Assembly: GCA_016936655.1 (NCBI GenBank)
Contig: JAFGXL010000030.1
Coordinates: 33,591-97,590, forward strand
Direction of reading: 5' to 3'
DNA: 64,000 nucleotides
From: Nitrospirota bacterium
GTDB lineage: Bacteria > Nitrospirota > Thermodesulfovibrionia > Thermodesulfovibrionales > Dissulfurispiraceae
The position numbers and the translations under genes are program-made. The notes beneath the pieces were generated by a model, which was not told where the DNA came from, ran no database searches, and saw nothing but the letters and a program-made list of their open reading frames with translations. Positions 36,371 through 46,164 of this stretch are shown piece after piece; within the stretch, counting starts at the first letter, position 1, and each line of letters starts with the position of its first letter.

Positions 36371-37600
36371 ATGAAAAAGATACTCGCTGTTATTGTTGTC
36401 CTTGTGCTGGCAGCAGCAGGATATTTCGGATATCAGACCCTCTTCAAAAAACCAGCCACGCAGGTTATAGAGACTACGGTTGTCGAAAAAGGCGACATCC
36501 GCGGAATACTCGTTGAAACAGGAATAACAAAGTCGCAGGTCGGAGCTGTTGTAAAGATAGGAACAAGAGCCACAGGCACAATAATGGATATGAAAGTTCG
36601 TGTCGGCGACAAAGTAAAAAAAGGCGAGTTGATCGCTTTAATTGATGACAGGGAAATAAACCAGTCTATCGCACAAACAAAAGCATCACTCGACGCTGCA
36701 AAAAAAACACTTGCACAGCATGAACTGACATATCCTGAAAAAATAAAAGAGGCAGCAGCAAACTACGAATATGCAAAATCATCATATGACAGGGAAAATG
36801 AGCTGCACAAAAAAGATTTCACAACAAAAGACGCACTCGAAAAAGCAAAGAGCCAGTTCGACTCAACAGCTGCTGTGCTGCAGAGGCTTAAGTCTGAATT
36901 CAAGACGCAGGTAGAAATAACAAAAGCAAACATAAACGACAAGGCCGCGCTGCTTGAGCAGCAGCAGACAAAACTTAGTTACACAAAAATATACTCTCCG
37001 CTTACAGGGGTTGTTTCGGATGTAACCGCTCAGAAAGGAGAGACAATAGTTGCTGGTCTACAGGTAGCAAACCTAGTTACAGTACTTGACCCGACAAGAC
37101 TTGAGATGTGGATATATGTTGATGAAACTGACATCGGCAGGGTAAAGCTTTCACAGAAGGTTGAATATTATGTTGATACATATCCAAACAGGACATTCAA
37201 CGGAGTTATAAGCGAGATATACCCTCAGCCTGTTGTTAAAGACAACATTGTTTATTATCTGGCCATAGTCAAGATACCTGTTGAGGACGCGCTAATGCTA
37301 AGACCAGAAATGACAACTCATGTGAAAATAATATTCAAAGAAAAATCCGGCGTCCTTACCGTAGCCAATGCTGCTGTTAAATTTGAAAAAGGCAAACAGG
37401 TGCTTTACCTAGTTAAAGGCAAAAATCTGGTGCAAAAGACAGAAATAAAAACAGGCATCAGGGGCGAGGATAAAACAGAAATACTTTCTGGAGCATCTGA
37501 AGGAGCTGTTACTGCATCAAAGCTTATATTGCCAACCACACAGAAAACAGAGAATAAAGCGCCTGGCCAGTCGGGTCAGGGCAGCGGAGCCGGAAGATAG
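36371..37600 (+). CDS. Periplasmic adaptor of an ABC efflux pump (MacA-like)
   Basis: A 409-residue HlyD/MacA-type membrane-fusion protein. An N-terminal anchor helix (ILAVIVVLVLAAAGYFGYQT) precedes a lipoyl-like half. An alpha-helical hairpin (about 95-200) follows, and then the barrel region YTKIYSPLTGVVSDVTAQKG. The C-terminal tail is flexible (QSGQGSGAGR). It bridges the TolC duct and the ABC permeases of the same operon. AGAGGAG lies upstream of the ATG. Confidence 0.92.
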   Translation: MKKILAVIVVLVLAAAGYFGYQTLFKKPATQVIETTVVEKGDIRGILVETGITKSQVGAVVKIGTRATGTIMDMKVRVGDKVKKGELIALIDDREINQSIAQTKASLDAAKKTLAQHELTYPEKIKEAAANYEYAKSSYDRENELHKKDFTTKDALEKAKSQFDSTAAVLQRLKSEFKTQVEITKANINDKAALLEQQQTKLSYTKIYSPLTGVVSDVTAQKGETIVAGLQVANLVTVLDPTRLEMWIYVDETDIGRVKLSQKVEYYVDTYPNRTFNGVISEIYPQPVVKDNIVYYLAIVKIPVEDALMLRPEMTTHVKIIFKEKSGVLTVANAAVKFEKGKQVLYLVKGKNLVQKTEIKTGIRGEDKTEILSGASEGAVTASKLILPTTQKTENKAPGQSGQGSGAGR

Positions 37601-37602
37601 AC

Positions 37603-38268
37603 ATGAGCCTCTGTGAACTTAAGGAAATACGCAAGACATACAGAATAGGCGATGAAGATATTGAGGTGCTTAAAGGCATAACCCTGAACATCGAAAAAGG
37701 TGAGTTCCTTGCGATAATGGGCACCTCAGGCTCTGGAAAAACTACACTTATGAATATGATCGGCTGTCTTGATGTGCCGACATCAGGAAGCTATAAGCTT
37801 ACTGGGCAGGAAGTCTCATCCCTTGATGATGATGAACTCTCTACAATAAGAAATGAGCATATAGGTTTTATATTCCAGAGTTTCCATCTGCTGCCATATG
37901 CTACAGTCCTGGAAAATGTGCTTTTGCCAACACTTTATCTCGATAAAAGGAGACATAATGAAAAGGAGCTGGCAATGAATCTTTTGAAGCTGGTAGGGCT
38001 TCAGGACAGAGCAAAATTCAGACCTAATCAGCTCTCAGGCGGACAACAGCAGCGTGTGGCAATAGCAAGGGCGCTCGTTAATGAGCCAGAGCTGCTTTTG
38101 GCTGATGAACCTACTGGACAGCTTGATAGCAGCACAGCTGCTGAGATCATGAAGATACTTACAGAAATGAATAATAAAGGAACAACTGTTGTTCTTATAA
38201 CTCATGACGAAAAAACAGCATCTCATGCTAAGCGCATTCTTAAAATAAGCGACGGAATGCTGGTATAA
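37603..38268 (+). CDS. ABC transporter ATP-binding protein, MacB/LolD-like
   Basis: The 221 residues show Walker [10 protein letters not shown], signature [15 protein letters not shown], Walker B LLADEPTG and the switch His in VVLITHDE. It is the stand-alone ATPase of the pump: unlike E. coli MacB, the ATPase and permease are separate genes. It starts two bases after the adaptor stop. Confidence 0.94.
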   Translation: MSLCELKEIRKTYRIGDEDIEVLKGITLNIEKGEFLAIMGTSGSGKTTLMNMIGCLDVPTSGSYKLTGQEVSSLDDDELSTIRNEHIGFIFQSFHLLPYATVLENVLLPTLYLDKRRHNEKELAMNLLKLVGLQDRAKFRPNQLSGGQQQRVAIARALVNEPELLLADEPTGQLDSSTAAEIMKILTEMNNKGTTVVLITHDEKTASHAKRILKISDGMLV

Positions 38269-38273
38269 ATTTG

Positions 38274-39488
38274 ATGGATAGACTTTACAACATATTTTCA
38301 CAGTCAGTCATCGCTGTAAAGGCATTTAAGTTAAGGACATTTTTCTGTCTTTTCAGTGTTGCGCTGGGCATAGCAGCAATAACCATAATTGTTGCAGCCA
38401 CAGAAGGCGCATACAAAAAAGCCTATGAACTGGTCGCAAGGTTCGGTCCCGATTCAATACTTATAGCAAGCGGAGGAGACGAAGCCCGTGCGATAGGCAG
38501 ATTTGACAAAACACTAACAATGGATGATGTAGAAGCGATCAAAGAAAATTTTGATACAGCATACTTGGTTGTGCCTATGTCAGCGATGCGTGGCATAAAC
38601 ATATCCTACAGAGATAAAAAACACCAGACAGCTGTGTTCGGATCTACAAATGACTACAGCAGTGTATGGACATGGCCCGTTGTTGCAGGGTCGGACTTTA
38701 CTGAAGATGATGTAAAAGGACTCCGCAACGTGGCCATAATCGGCACATACATAGCTGAACAGCTTTTTGGCAGCGAAGATCCCATAGGAAAGCATATACG
38801 CGTAAAAAATATACCTGTAGAAGTAGTTGGGGTATTGGCAGAAAGAGGCACAACTCCCATGGGGTCCAGCCTTGATGACAGGATTATAATACCTATAACT
38901 ACACTAATGCGGAAGCTCCAGAATGAGACAAAATATGTTTCCACCATAAGGGCAAGATTCGTAGATCATGAACGACTAGCAATCCGCCAGCTTGAGATTA
39001 AGCAGTTTTTGAGGGCAAGACATAACTTGAGGCCGTCTGACCCAGATGACTTCCGAGTAATAACACCTCAGGAGGTAGTAAAATTTCTTGTAGCTATGAC
39101 CGGCAGCCTCACCATCTTTCTTGGAGTCGCAGGAGTCATATCTCTTGTTGTAGCGGGGTTCGTGCTGGCCAACCTGTTTCTGCTCTCTGTAAAGGAACGT
39201 TCAAAAGAGATCGGAATACGCCGCGCAACAGGAGCTAAAAAGAGCGATATACTTATGCAGTTTCTCAGTGAAGCAGTGATCATAACAACAGCCGGAGGTC
39301 TGCTTGGATTCTTTCTCGGATACGCCTCATCCGGGCTTCTGAAGATGGTGGCTGAGTTTGAGATGCACTTTTCATGGAAGGCCTTTGCAGCCGGCCTTGT
39401 TCTGGCATGGGCAGTTGGCGTGGGATTTGGACTGCAGCCTGCCAGAAAAGCAGCAAATATGAACCCAATAGATGCGATAAGAAGATGA
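38274..39488 (+). CDS. ABC efflux permease, FtsX/MacB-type, first copy
   Basis: About 404 residues. An N-terminal helix (TFFCLFSVALGIAAITIIVA), a large periplasmic domain (MacB_PCD) and three C-terminal transmembrane helices are present. The coupling motif EIGIRRATGAKKSDI is typical of FtsX-like permeases. The ATG at 38274 is preferred over an in-frame TTG at 38271. It overlaps the next permease by four bases (ATGA), so the two probably form a heterodimer. Confidence 0.9.
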   Translation: MDRLYNIFSQSVIAVKAFKLRTFFCLFSVALGIAAITIIVAATEGAYKKAYELVARFGPDSILIASGGDEARAIGRFDKTLTMDDVEAIKENFDTAYLVVPMSAMRGINISYRDKKHQTAVFGSTNDYSSVWTWPVVAGSDFTEDDVKGLRNVAIIGTYIAEQLFGSEDPIGKHIRVKNIPVEVVGVLAERGTTPMGSSLDDRIIIPITTLMRKLQNETKYVSTIRARFVDHERLAIRQLEIKQFLRARHNLRPSDPDDFRVITPQEVVKFLVAMTGSLTIFLGVAGVISLVVAGFVLANLFLLSVKERSKEIGIRRATGAKKSDILMQFLSEAVIITTAGGLLGFFLGYASSGLLKMVAEFEMHFSWKAFAAGLVLAWAVGVGFGLQPARKAANMNPIDAIRR

Positions 39489-40708
39489 ACAGAATTTTGA
39501 TTAATCTTAAAATAGCGCTCGGTTCTTTAGGAAACTACAAGCTGCGCACAGCGCTGGCTGTGCTAGGTGTATTTCTTGGAACATTTTCGCTGATAGTAGT
39601 TTCTAACCTCTCTTCTTCACTCGCAAAAAAGACAGCAGCAGAAATAGAGAGTCTGGGAAAAGATCTGCTGATAGTGCGAAGCGGCATTGTCAGAAGATTC
39701 GGACCGGGCACATCACTTTTAAGCGAGGCATCTAATCTTACAATCGAGGATGCCAAGGCTATAAAAAACTCATCTGTGCATGTGCTGAATGTTTCTCCAT
39801 CATCCAACAAATCATTCCCTGTACGATATGGCAGCACAACACTAAGAAGCGTTCTCATAATCGGCGCGATGCCAAACTACGCAGAGGTGAGAAATTTTTT
39901 CGCGGCAGAGGGCAGTTTTGTAACATCAGATGATAACCATAACCTGACAAATTCAGCAGTAATAGGATCGGGAGTAGTTAAAAAGCTTTTCCCAAAACAG
40001 AATCCACTCGGGAAGTTCATAATGATACAGAGGGCTCCGTTTCAGGTTACAGGCATAATGGAGGAAAAGGGAGTTGATCTTTCGGGCGCTGATCAGGACA
40101 ACACAATATTTGTTCCGTTGAATACCTATCTCGCAAAATTAGTCAACAAGAATTTCATAGGCACAATAAATGTACAAGCAGTTAATACACAGTCAATTCA
40201 AGCTGCAAAAGCAGATATAGAAAGCATTCTGCGCAAAAGACATAAAATAAAGCCTTCGGCAAAAGACGACTTCGCTGTAATTGATCTAAAGGATGTGACC
40301 CAGCTAAAGGCTCAGGCTATGTCAATGATCACTATATTGGGCAGAATAGCCGCTGCTGTCTCTTTTTTAATTGGCGGCCTCGGAATACTGTCTATTATGA
40401 TACTGATTGTCAGCGAGCGCAAGATAGAAATAGGCATTAGAAGAGCTATAGGCTCGAGAAAGCGCGACATCATACTCCAGTTCCTTACAGAATCATCCTT
40501 CATATCTATTGCCGGAGGCGTAATCGGACTCGTTATAGGATTGCCTGCAAGCATAATTATACTGAAGCTCTCAGACCTGCCCTTCGCTGTCTCGATTGGC
40601 GGCCTTATTCTGGCTGTTACCGCCTCTATAGGAATAGGAATAATTGCCGGCATATATCCCTCAAAAAAGGCTACTCTCATACAGCCAGTAGACATTATGA
40701 GGATGTGA
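39485..40708 (+). CDS. ABC efflux permease, FtsX/MacB-type, second copy
   Basis: About 407 residues with the same architecture: helix TALAVLGVFLGTFSLIVVS, periplasmic domain, three C-terminal helices and the coupling motif EIGIRRAIGSRKRDI. It is clearly diverged from the first copy. It starts at ATGA overlapping the previous stop; in-frame codons further upstream lie inside the first permease. It closes the five-gene efflux operon. Confidence 0.9.
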   Translation: MNRILINLKIALGSLGNYKLRTALAVLGVFLGTFSLIVVSNLSSSLAKKTAAEIESLGKDLLIVRSGIVRRFGPGTSLLSEASNLTIEDAKAIKNSSVHVLNVSPSSNKSFPVRYGSTTLRSVLIIGAMPNYAEVRNFFAAEGSFVTSDDNHNLTNSAVIGSGVVKKLFPKQNPLGKFIMIQRAPFQVTGIMEEKGVDLSGADQDNTIFVPLNTYLAKLVNKNFIGTINVQAVNTQSIQAAKADIESILRKRHKIKPSAKDDFAVIDLKDVTQLKAQAMSMITILGRIAAAVSFLIGGLGILSIMILIVSERKIEIGIRRAIGSRKRDIILQFLTESSFISIAGGVIGLVIGLPASIIILKLSDLPFAVSIGGLILAVTASIGIGIIAGIYPSKKATLIQPVDIMRM

Positions 40709-40714
40709 TCATAT

Positions 40715-41578
40715 TTACGCAGATGCAGAAGATCTGTTTTTTAATATTGTGAGCCAGCCGGAAAATAGAATTATCATCCCGCCCAGAGCTGTCTTTATTG
40801 TTATGCTCTCTCCGAGAAAAAAGAATGCCAGCAGTATGGCGCACACAGGCTCAAGGTACCCGAGTATCGCAGCGCGGTTTGCTGTTACATCCTTGATGCC
40901 CCTGAAATAAAGCACCGGAGCGAGTGTTGAGTGTACAACACCCATCACAAGTATCGATACAATAGATCCTGAAAACTGAACGCTAAAGTCGACAAAAGGC
41001 ATCAACAGCAGAGTAATCATTAAATTCTGAACAAACGCCATAATTACAACATTCATGGATAAAGAGAAAGCCCTGAGTGCAACAACGAGCACAGCATAAC
41101 CGAATCCTGAGAATATGCCTGCTGCTATTCCAACAGTATTACTGTCGCCCTTGAGCAGCATAGAGACGAAGCTCTCAGCAGACATATCCAGCATTATCCA
41201 CATGCCAGCTGTAGCAGCAGCCACAGAAGCTATGATTCTTACTGTAAGTTTTTCATGAAGAAAAAATGATGCCATAATAGCAACAAAGAGAGGGGCTGTA
41301 TAATGCGTCAATATTGCATTAGCTATTGATGTATTTTTATAAGCGTAGAAAAAAGAGAATGTATTAACAAGGCTGACTGGACCTATTATCATCAGCTTTA
41401 TCATGTCTCTACCCTTTGGGAATTCCTGTCTAAAGCTTTTACTTATTACAACAAAACTCAGAATTAAGCATGACAGGAGATTCGAATAAAACATCAGGAT
41501 ATGAACAGGCAGAGGAGACATTTTTATAAAAATGCCTAGTGAACTCCATAATATTATCGCGGTTAATATAAATATCAT
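40715..41578 (-). CDS. EamA/DMT-family transporter
   Basis: The 287 residues have ten hydrophobic helices in two EamA repeats. Repeat 1 starts ILTAIILWSSLGIFIKMSPL and includes YKNTSIANAILTHYTAPLFV. Repeat 2 ends GYLEPVCAILLAFFFLGESI. Members export metabolites, but no substrate is indicated. It converges on the efflux operon with six bases between stops. Confidence 0.88.
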   Translation of the reverse strand: MIFILTAIILWSSLGIFIKMSPLPVHILMFYSNLLSCLILSFVVISKSFRQEFPKGRDMIKLMIIGPVSLVNTFSFFYAYKNTSIANAILTHYTAPLFVAIMASFFLHEKLTVRIIASVAAATAGMWIMLDMSAESFVSMLLKGDSNTVGIAAGIFSGFGYAVLVVALRAFSLSMNVVIMAFVQNLMITLLLMPFVDFSVQFSGSIVSILVMGVVHSTLAPVLYFRGIKDVTANRAAILGYLEPVCAILLAFFFLGESITIKTALGGMIILFSGWLTILKNRSSASA

Positions 41579-41688
41579 TTATTCGCCATCTGATCAGAAG
41601 ATATAATTATATACAAACGCAATAAATCAATCATGTAAAATGTTCTCCTTGCAAAATAATACTGGAAAATCATAAATTAATAGAACAT

Positions 41689-42930
41689 ATGTCAACCAAA
41701 CATGCTCATATCGGTGGGGAGTCGCATCAGAGTATTCCTGTAGAAATGCTTGTTGTTGGTGAAAGACTGCCTTTTGATCTTTATGTAAAAGAACGTGGAG
41801 TTTTAAGGCCGCTTTTTAAACATGGCATGGTATTCACCAACATGGCAAAAGAAATACTTCAAGAAAGGGGCATCTCTGAAACATTTGTAGAGAGCGCAAG
41901 CTCAAGCCTTATTGATTCTTATATATCAAAATCAAAACAGGAAGATGACACAACAATTGACAAATCTCCTGTCTTCAGAAAATACTCATTCCACAAAGAC
42001 CAGCATTACCAGATAGACAGAAAACTGATACTGCCGGGCACAAAGGTGAGCTTCAGTATCTACAGTCTCGACAAATTTGATCTCTCCCAGATCATAGAGG
42101 CTGATCTCGACTCTCCAGCTGTTGTTGAGTCAGCGCTCACAGATCTGCCCGGAGATCTCGTAATAAACAAATCCCAGATACATCTATACAATGAATACAT
42201 AAGCAGCCTTCTGAGGCATCCTGAGTCAGCCAAAAATATGCCGCGCTCAGTTAAGCCGGTTGCGATGAGAGAAAAGTCCAAGATGGTCATAAAAGACCTT
42301 CTGGATGACCCCCGAAGCGGAGATACAATTAAAAAATCCGAAGATGTTGTTACAAACCTTGTCGACTGCATGCTCGAAAACAATGATGCGATCTATGACC
42401 TTCTATCTTTAAGCAACTATGACTACTATACATATACACATTCAGTAAATGTGGCTGTTCTCTCTTTAGGACTCGGAAACGCAGTCAATATGAGCAGGGC
42501 AGAAATAGAAGAACTGGGGCTTGGAGCTCTGCTTCATGACATAGGCAAAAGCGCAATATCACAAGAGATACTTAACAAACAGGGCAAACTCGATGATATA
42601 GAATACAGAATCATCCAGAACCATGTGATAGAGGGGCAGAACCTTCTCAAATTCCATAAGAATATATCTGACAATTCTATGACTTCTCTCATGCAGCACC
42701 ACGAAAAACTTACAGGCAAAGGCTATCCATTTAACCTTATAGGCAAAGATATCAAGATTAACGGCAGGATAACAGCAATAGCTGACTGCTATGATGCGCT
42801 CACAACAAACAGACCTTACAAACAGGCTGTCTCCCCATTCAATGCACTCTCAATAATAGCAAAAGAGACCGGCAATTATGATCCTGAGCTGCTCAGAGCG
42901 TTTATAAAGATGCTCGGCAAAATCAAGTAA
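41689..42930 (+). CDS. HD-GYP domain protein (c-di-GMP phosphodiesterase)
   Basis: The 413 residues have an N-terminal regulatory half (about 1-190). An HD-GYP domain follows with ALLHDIGKSAI, QHHEKLTGKGYP (the HHExxxGxGYP motif) and ITAIADCYDALTTNRPYK. All metal-binding and GYP residues look intact, so hydrolysis of c-di-GMP is expected. The N-terminal half resembles the module seen alone at 31328-31624. It is followed four bases later by rarA. Confidence 0.9.
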   Translation: MSTKHAHIGGESHQSIPVEMLVVGERLPFDLYVKERGVLRPLFKHGMVFTNMAKEILQERGISETFVESASSSLIDSYISKSKQEDDTTIDKSPVFRKYSFHKDQHYQIDRKLILPGTKVSFSIYSLDKFDLSQIIEADLDSPAVVESALTDLPGDLVINKSQIHLYNEYISSLLRHPESAKNMPRSVKPVAMREKSKMVIKDLLDDPRSGDTIKKSEDVVTNLVDCMLENNDAIYDLLSLSNYDYYTYTHSVNVAVLSLGLGNAVNMSRAEIEELGLGALLHDIGKSAISQEILNKQGKLDDIEYRIIQNHVIEGQNLLKFHKNISDNSMTSLMQHHEKLTGKGYPFNLIGKDIKINGRITAIADCYDALTTNRPYKQAVSPFNALSIIAKETGNYDPELLRAFIKMLGKIK

Positions 42931-42934
42931 GCAG

Positions 42935-44191
42935 ATGGATCTATTTTCAAAAGAAGAAGAATCAGAAAAAATTGAGATAAAGAAAGATGCTCCTCTGGCA
43001 TTCCGCATGGCCCCGCGCAGCCTTGAAGAATATGTAGGCCAACAGCACATAATAGGTGAAGGCAGGCTGCTAAGAAGGGCTATAGAGGCAGACCGGCTTG
43101 GTTCAGTAATCTTTTACGGTTCGCCAGGCACAGGAAAGACTGCATTAGCCCGTGTAATCGCATCAAAGACAGGCGCGCATTTCGAGTGGTTGAATGCTGC
43201 AACATCAAATCTTGATGATCTAAGAAGGGCTGTAAGCTCAGCACGCGCAAGAAGGTCAAACAATAAAAGAACCGTGCTCTTTCTCGATGAAATTCACCGT
43301 TTCAACAAGCTGCAGCAGGACGCGCTGCTCCCTGATGTTGAAGAAGGCACAATAACTCTGATGGCTGCTACTGTGGAAAATCCTTTTTTCTACATTAATA
43401 ACGCTCTGCTGTCCAGAAGCCAAGTATTTGAATTAAAGCCTCTATCCAGCTCAGATCTTGTAACAATAATGAAGAACGCGATTAATGACAAAGAACGAGG
43501 ACTAGGCAATCTATCTGTTACAGCAGAAGATAATGCGCTTGAGCACCTGGCAGCAATGTCAGACGGAGACGCCAGAAAAGCTTTATCTTCACTCGAGATA
43601 GCCGCACTCACAACAACGCCATCTACTGAGAACACTATAAAGATAACTCTGGAAGCAGCACAGGAATCGATCCAGAAAAAGGCTGTAGTCTACGATAAAG
43701 CAGGCGACCAGCACTATGACACTATATCAGCATTTATCAAGAGCATGAGGGGGTCTGATCCTGATGCAGCTGTTTACTATCTGGCAAAGATGCTTTACGC
43801 AGGTGAAGATCCAAGATTCATTGCAAGAAGAATAGTGATATGTGCATCAGAAGATATAGGAAATGCTGACCCCATGGCCCTTGTTCTTGCAGTATCAGCG
43901 CTGCGAGCTGTCGAGTTTGTTGGCATGCCGGAGGCACGCATACCCTTATCCCAGGCAGCAACATATATAGCAACCGCTCCAAAGAGCAACGCTGCTTATG
44001 CTGCCATTGATGAGGCTACAAAAGATATAGAATTAGAAACTACGCAGGAGGTACCTGACCATCTCAAAGACGGCCACTACAAGGGGGCATCCAAGCTCGG
44101 CAGGGGCGAAGGATACAAATACCCGCACGATTTTGGGGGCTATGTCAATCAGGAATATATGAAGCAGAAGAAAAAATACTACAAACCCTGA
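42935..44191 (+). CDS. rarA: Replication-associated recombination ATPase RarA
   Basis: RarA (MgsA) is an AAA+ clamp-loader-like ATPase acting at stalled replication forks. The 418 residues show RPRSLEEYVGQ-like APRSLEEYVGQQHIIGEG, Walker A GSPGTGKTAL, Walker B VLFLDEIHRFNKLQQDALLP and sensor 1 MAATVENPFF. The C-terminal MgsA region (ASEDIGNADPMAL, KGASKLGRGEGYKYPHDF) is complete. It lies just after the HD-GYP gene. Confidence 0.96.
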   Translation: MDLFSKEEESEKIEIKKDAPLAFRMAPRSLEEYVGQQHIIGEGRLLRRAIEADRLGSVIFYGSPGTGKTALARVIASKTGAHFEWLNAATSNLDDLRRAVSSARARRSNNKRTVLFLDEIHRFNKLQQDALLPDVEEGTITLMAATVENPFFYINNALLSRSQVFELKPLSSSDLVTIMKNAINDKERGLGNLSVTAEDNALEHLAAMSDGDARKALSSLEIAALTTTPSTENTIKITLEAAQESIQKKAVVYDKAGDQHYDTISAFIKSMRGSDPDAAVYYLAKMLYAGEDPRFIARRIVICASEDIGNADPMALVLAVSALRAVEFVGMPEARIPLSQAATYIATAPKSNAAYAAIDEATKDIELETTQEVPDHLKDGHYKGASKLGRGEGYKYPHDFGGYVNQEYMKQKKKYYKP

Positions 44192-44202
44192 TCAGGTCTC
44201 TG

Positions 44203-44979
44203 ATGACTACCCTTAAAAAAATATTCAGACTGATTTTATTGACAACTGCCAGCACCATCCTGATATTGCCTGCAATTCTCATCAATTTGATTCTCGCATT
44301 CTCATATACTGCAAGATCCTGCTGTCTTGCATCACTCTCAACTTTCTGGGCTAAATGCTGCTGCAGAGCACTAGCAATAAACGCGAAAGCTGATGGTCAG
44401 TTCAAAAAAGAAACCCACGGATTCATAGTATCCAACCATATCAGCTATACAGATATTTTTGTGATAGCGAGCATGCTGCCCTGTGCGTTTTTATCAAAGG
44501 AAGATGTCAGAAGATGGCCTATTATCGGACTGCTCTCGATACTTGCAGGCACAGTATTTATTGACAGAAGCTCAAAATCCGGCATACCGTCAGCAATAAA
44601 AGGTCTCAACAGAAAACTAAATGCAGGACTAAATGTAGTTGTTTTCCCGGAGGGAACAACGTCAGACAGCACTGATGTCTTGCCTTTTAAGAGCAGCTTT
44701 TTTGAGCTTCCACTCATTATGGACTGTCCTATTGTGCCTGTCAGCATAAGATATTCAGCTCCTCTGCCGGAAGATGCAAAAAACATTGTTGCATGGCATG
44801 GTAATGAACCATTCTTAAGGCACTTCTGGAGGCTATTGGGATGCAAGACTATCAGCGTAAATGTATATTTCAGCCCACAGCTTAGCCATTCAGACAAACA
44901 CAATGGACAGACACGCAAAGAGCTTGCCATGCTCGCTCACGAAACAGTAAGAGCCCGTTACAAAAATATCAGCGCTTAA
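44203..44979 (+). CDS. 1-acyl-sn-glycerol-3-phosphate acyltransferase family
   Basis: A 258-residue PlsC-type acyltransferase that makes phosphatidic acid or a related lipid. An N-terminal membrane helix precedes the catalytic VSNHISYTDIF (HxxxxD), then FIDRSSKSGI and the VVFPEGTTSDS motif. Length fits the family. It lies 11 bases after rarA. Confidence 0.87.
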   Translation: MTTLKKIFRLILLTTASTILILPAILINLILAFSYTARSCCLASLSTFWAKCCCRALAINAKADGQFKKETHGFIVSNHISYTDIFVIASMLPCAFLSKEDVRRWPIIGLLSILAGTVFIDRSSKSGIPSAIKGLNRKLNAGLNVVVFPEGTTSDSTDVLPFKSSFFELPLIMDCPIVPVSIRYSAPLPEDAKNIVAWHGNEPFLRHFWRLLGCKTISVNVYFSPQLSHSDKHNGQTRKELAMLAHETVRARYKNISA

Positions 44980-45072
44980 TTTCAGTCAGATGTTTGCATT
45001 TATTGCGTTTTTCTGTTTAAATCAAATATACAAAGTATATCTGTTCAACTTGATAATCTTAGGAGAACTGCC

Positions 45073-45819
45073 ATGATAAAACTCGTGCTTCTGCGCCACG
45101 GAGAGAGCGTATGGAACAAGGAAAACAGATTTACAGGATGGACAGATGTCGACCTTTCAGTAAAGGGCAGCGAAGAGGCAAAAAAGGCGGGTCAGCTTCT
45201 TAAAGACGGGGGCTACACATTTGATATCGCTTACACCTCTGTACTAAAAAGAGCCATCCGCACACTATGGACAGCGCTTGACGAGATGGATTTGATGTGG
45301 ATACCTGTTGTACGTTCATGGAGACTAAATGAGAGGCATTATGGCGGACTTCAAGGACTAAATAAATCGGAAACTGCAGCAAAATATGGCGAAGAACAGG
45401 TGCTTATATGGAGAAGAAGCTTTGACATTCCACCTCCAGCCCTTACAAAAGATGACCCAAGGTATCCTGGCAGCGACCCTAGATACAGCACACTATCTGA
45501 GGCTGAACTACCTCTTACAGAGAGCCTTAAAGACACTATAGCCAGATTTGTGCCTTATTGGGAAGAGACAATAGCTCCCTCTGTAAAGGCTGGCAAGAAG
45601 GTGCTGATAGCAGCGCACGGCAATTCTCTTAGGGCTCTTGTAAAACATCTCGACAGCATCTCTGACAAGGATATCGTAGAGGTAAATATACCAACCGGAA
45701 TACCGCTTGTGTATGAGCTTGATGACAATCTCAAGCCGCTTAACAGATACTATCTAGGCGACCCTGAAGATATGAAAAAGGCTATGCAGCAGGTAGCAAA
45801 TCAGGGCAAGGCAAAATAA
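45073..45819 (+). CDS. gpmA: 2,3-bisphosphoglycerate-dependent phosphoglycerate mutase
   Basis: A glycolytic/gluconeogenic enzyme interconverting 2- and 3-phosphoglycerate. The 248 residues have the phospho-His motif [34 protein letters not shown] and [10 protein letters not shown]. They match the cofactor-dependent type in length and motifs. AGGAGA precedes the ATG by seven bases. A small palindrome ATATAC-AAA-GTATAT lies in its upstream region. Confidence 0.96.
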   Translation: MIKLVLLRHGESVWNKENRFTGWTDVDLSVKGSEEAKKAGQLLKDGGYTFDIAYTSVLKRAIRTLWTALDEMDLMWIPVVRSWRLNERHYGGLQGLNKSETAAKYGEEQVLIWRRSFDIPPPALTKDDPRYPGSDPRYSTLSEAELPLTESLKDTIARFVPYWEETIAPSVKAGKKVLIAAHGNSLRALVKHLDSISDKDIVEVNIPTGIPLVYELDDNLKPLNRYYLGDPEDMKKAMQQVANQGKAK

Positions 45820-45832
45820 AAGGAGGCCATAA

Positions 45833-46105
45833 ATGTCAACAAAAAAGGTTTTTACAGCAGAGCAGGCAAAAGAGATCGGTGAGAAACTCGGCATAGACTG
45901 GTCACTTTTTGATGTTGAGCAGTTCAGGATGGGAATGGATGTAGAGCTGGAGCACGGCAAGGAGAACCCTGTCACAAATGTCACAAATGACGATCCTCTT
46001 TTAACAGGCAAAATAACTCTTGCGCATCTGAATGAGTTCCCTGATTACTACACAAGACTATACGCAATGGAAGAAGAAGCAGAAGAATTTCACAATAATA
46101 AATAA
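45833..46105 (+). CDS. DUF5661-family protein
   Basis: A 90-residue soluble protein with FTAEQAKEIGEKLGIDW, FRMGMDVELEHGKENP and KITLAHLNEFPDYYTRL. These fit DUF5661, for which no role is known. AAAGGAGG lies before the ATG. It follows gpmA by 13 bases and is followed by a hairpin at 46108-46147. Confidence 0.85.
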   Translation: MSTKKVFTAEQAKEIGEKLGIDWSLFDVEQFRMGMDVELEHGKENPVTNVTNDDPLLTGKITLAHLNEFPDYYTRLYAMEEEAEEFHNNK

Positions 46106-46107
46106 CA

Positions 46108-46147
46108 GCATAAGGGGAGGATAGCCCAGACTGCCTTCCCCTTATGC
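46108..46147. other. Hairpin between the DUF5661 gene and sufC
   Basis: An 11-bp stem (GCATAAGGGGA with TCCCCTTATGC) has a loop containing GATAGCCCAG. On neither strand does a good U-tract follow, so it is a weak terminator at most. It ends 17 bases before the sufC start. Confidence 0.6.
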
Positions 46148-46164
46148 AAAAACAAGGCGGTGCT

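Noticed and set aside
39374..39484. Upstream extension of the second efflux permease
   Set aside because: It overlaps the first permease out of frame. The ATGA overlap at 39485 gives the expected N-terminal helix.
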